Source: an uncultured Clostridium sp.
Lineage (GTDB): Bacteria; Bacillota; Clostridia; Christensenellales; CAG-138
Assembly: GCA_900542285.1 (NCBI GenBank)
Contig: UQNF01000013.1
Coordinates: forward strand, 1 to 37,975
Direction: 5' to 3'
Length of the DNA: 37,975 nucleotides
Under the pieces are notes generated by a model. It did no database searches, was not told the DNA's origin, and worked only from the letters and a program-made list of their open reading frames with translations. This document shows, piece by piece, positions 37,904 through 37,975 of the stretch; the first letter of the stretch is position 1, and each line of letters starts with the position of its first letter. A program made the position numbers and the translations under genes.

Positions 37904-37975
37904 GCGGCTAACATAATAAGGATCGTGTCAAGTTCTTCTGGGAGAAATCAAGCGCAGGGATCGAGTGGCCGGAGT

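Overview
The window looks like chromosomal DNA of an anaerobic member of the Bacillota, probably class Clostridia, possibly a gut or digester lineage. The support is a complete lysine-fermentation operon, Firmicutes-type leaders (L-box lysine riboswitch, infC/L20 leader, rpsF leader), strong AGGAGG-type ribosome binding sites, near-consensus sigma-A promoters (TTGACA-17-TATAAT), QueT, DegV, ATP-type PEP carboxykinase and wall-anchor-like surface proteins. I see no phage, transposon, CRISPR array, tRNA or rRNA. Base composition looks even along the window.

Bases 1-7340: a minus-strand lysine catabolism operon, kal-kce-kdd-kamA-kamD-kamE. A consensus promoter, a lysine riboswitch aptamer and an intrinsic terminator precede it, and a GNAT acetyltransferase follows its terminator. 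The enzymes convert lysine through beta-lysine, 3,5-diaminohexanoate and 3-keto-5-aminohexanoate to acetoacetate and crotonyl-CoA. The 5' arm of the terminator is the same stretch that closes aptamer helix P1, so lysine binding should prevent termination. This is an ON switch that feeds the substrate signal directly into catabolism.

Bases 7397-10634: a lipoprotein/YhaM-type exoribonuclease pair on the minus strand, then infC-rpmI-rplT with an L20-type leader and a probable ATA start for IF3. Bases 10650-14512: a Na/Pi-cotransporter-PhoU protein behind PhoP-box-like repeats, followed by a PhoP/PhoR-like two-component system, which looks like a phosphate-sensing unit. A second NptA-PhoU protein lies at 30828. 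Bases 14564-18890: peptidase T, then an ArsR-type regulator divergent from a secreted leucine-rich-repeat surface protein. Bases 18933-20996: a MerR/TipA-type regulator with its operator-promoter, then rpsF-ssb-rpsR on the minus strand.

Bases 21074-25020: a ferredoxin-tailed aldo/keto reductase, a small VWA protein, the queuosine-precursor transporter QueT with a structured leader, a DnaQ-like exonuclease and rpmE. Bases 25045-29270: envelope genes, namely a degenerate membrane-anchored PP2C-like protein with a Pro/Thr/Glu stalk, then an operon of a GT2-GtrA fusion, a membrane-anchored phosphodiester glycosidase and a small two-helix membrane protein. Bases 29281-37903: M18 aminopeptidase, NptA2, DegV, PckA, a MATE exporter and a second wall-anchored surface protein with a 12-residue tandem repeat.

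The most notable signals are the lysine ON switch on a catabolic operon, the inactive-looking PP2C receptor-like protein, the TipA-style internal translation start, and related E/P/T/V stalk repeats in several envelope proteins.
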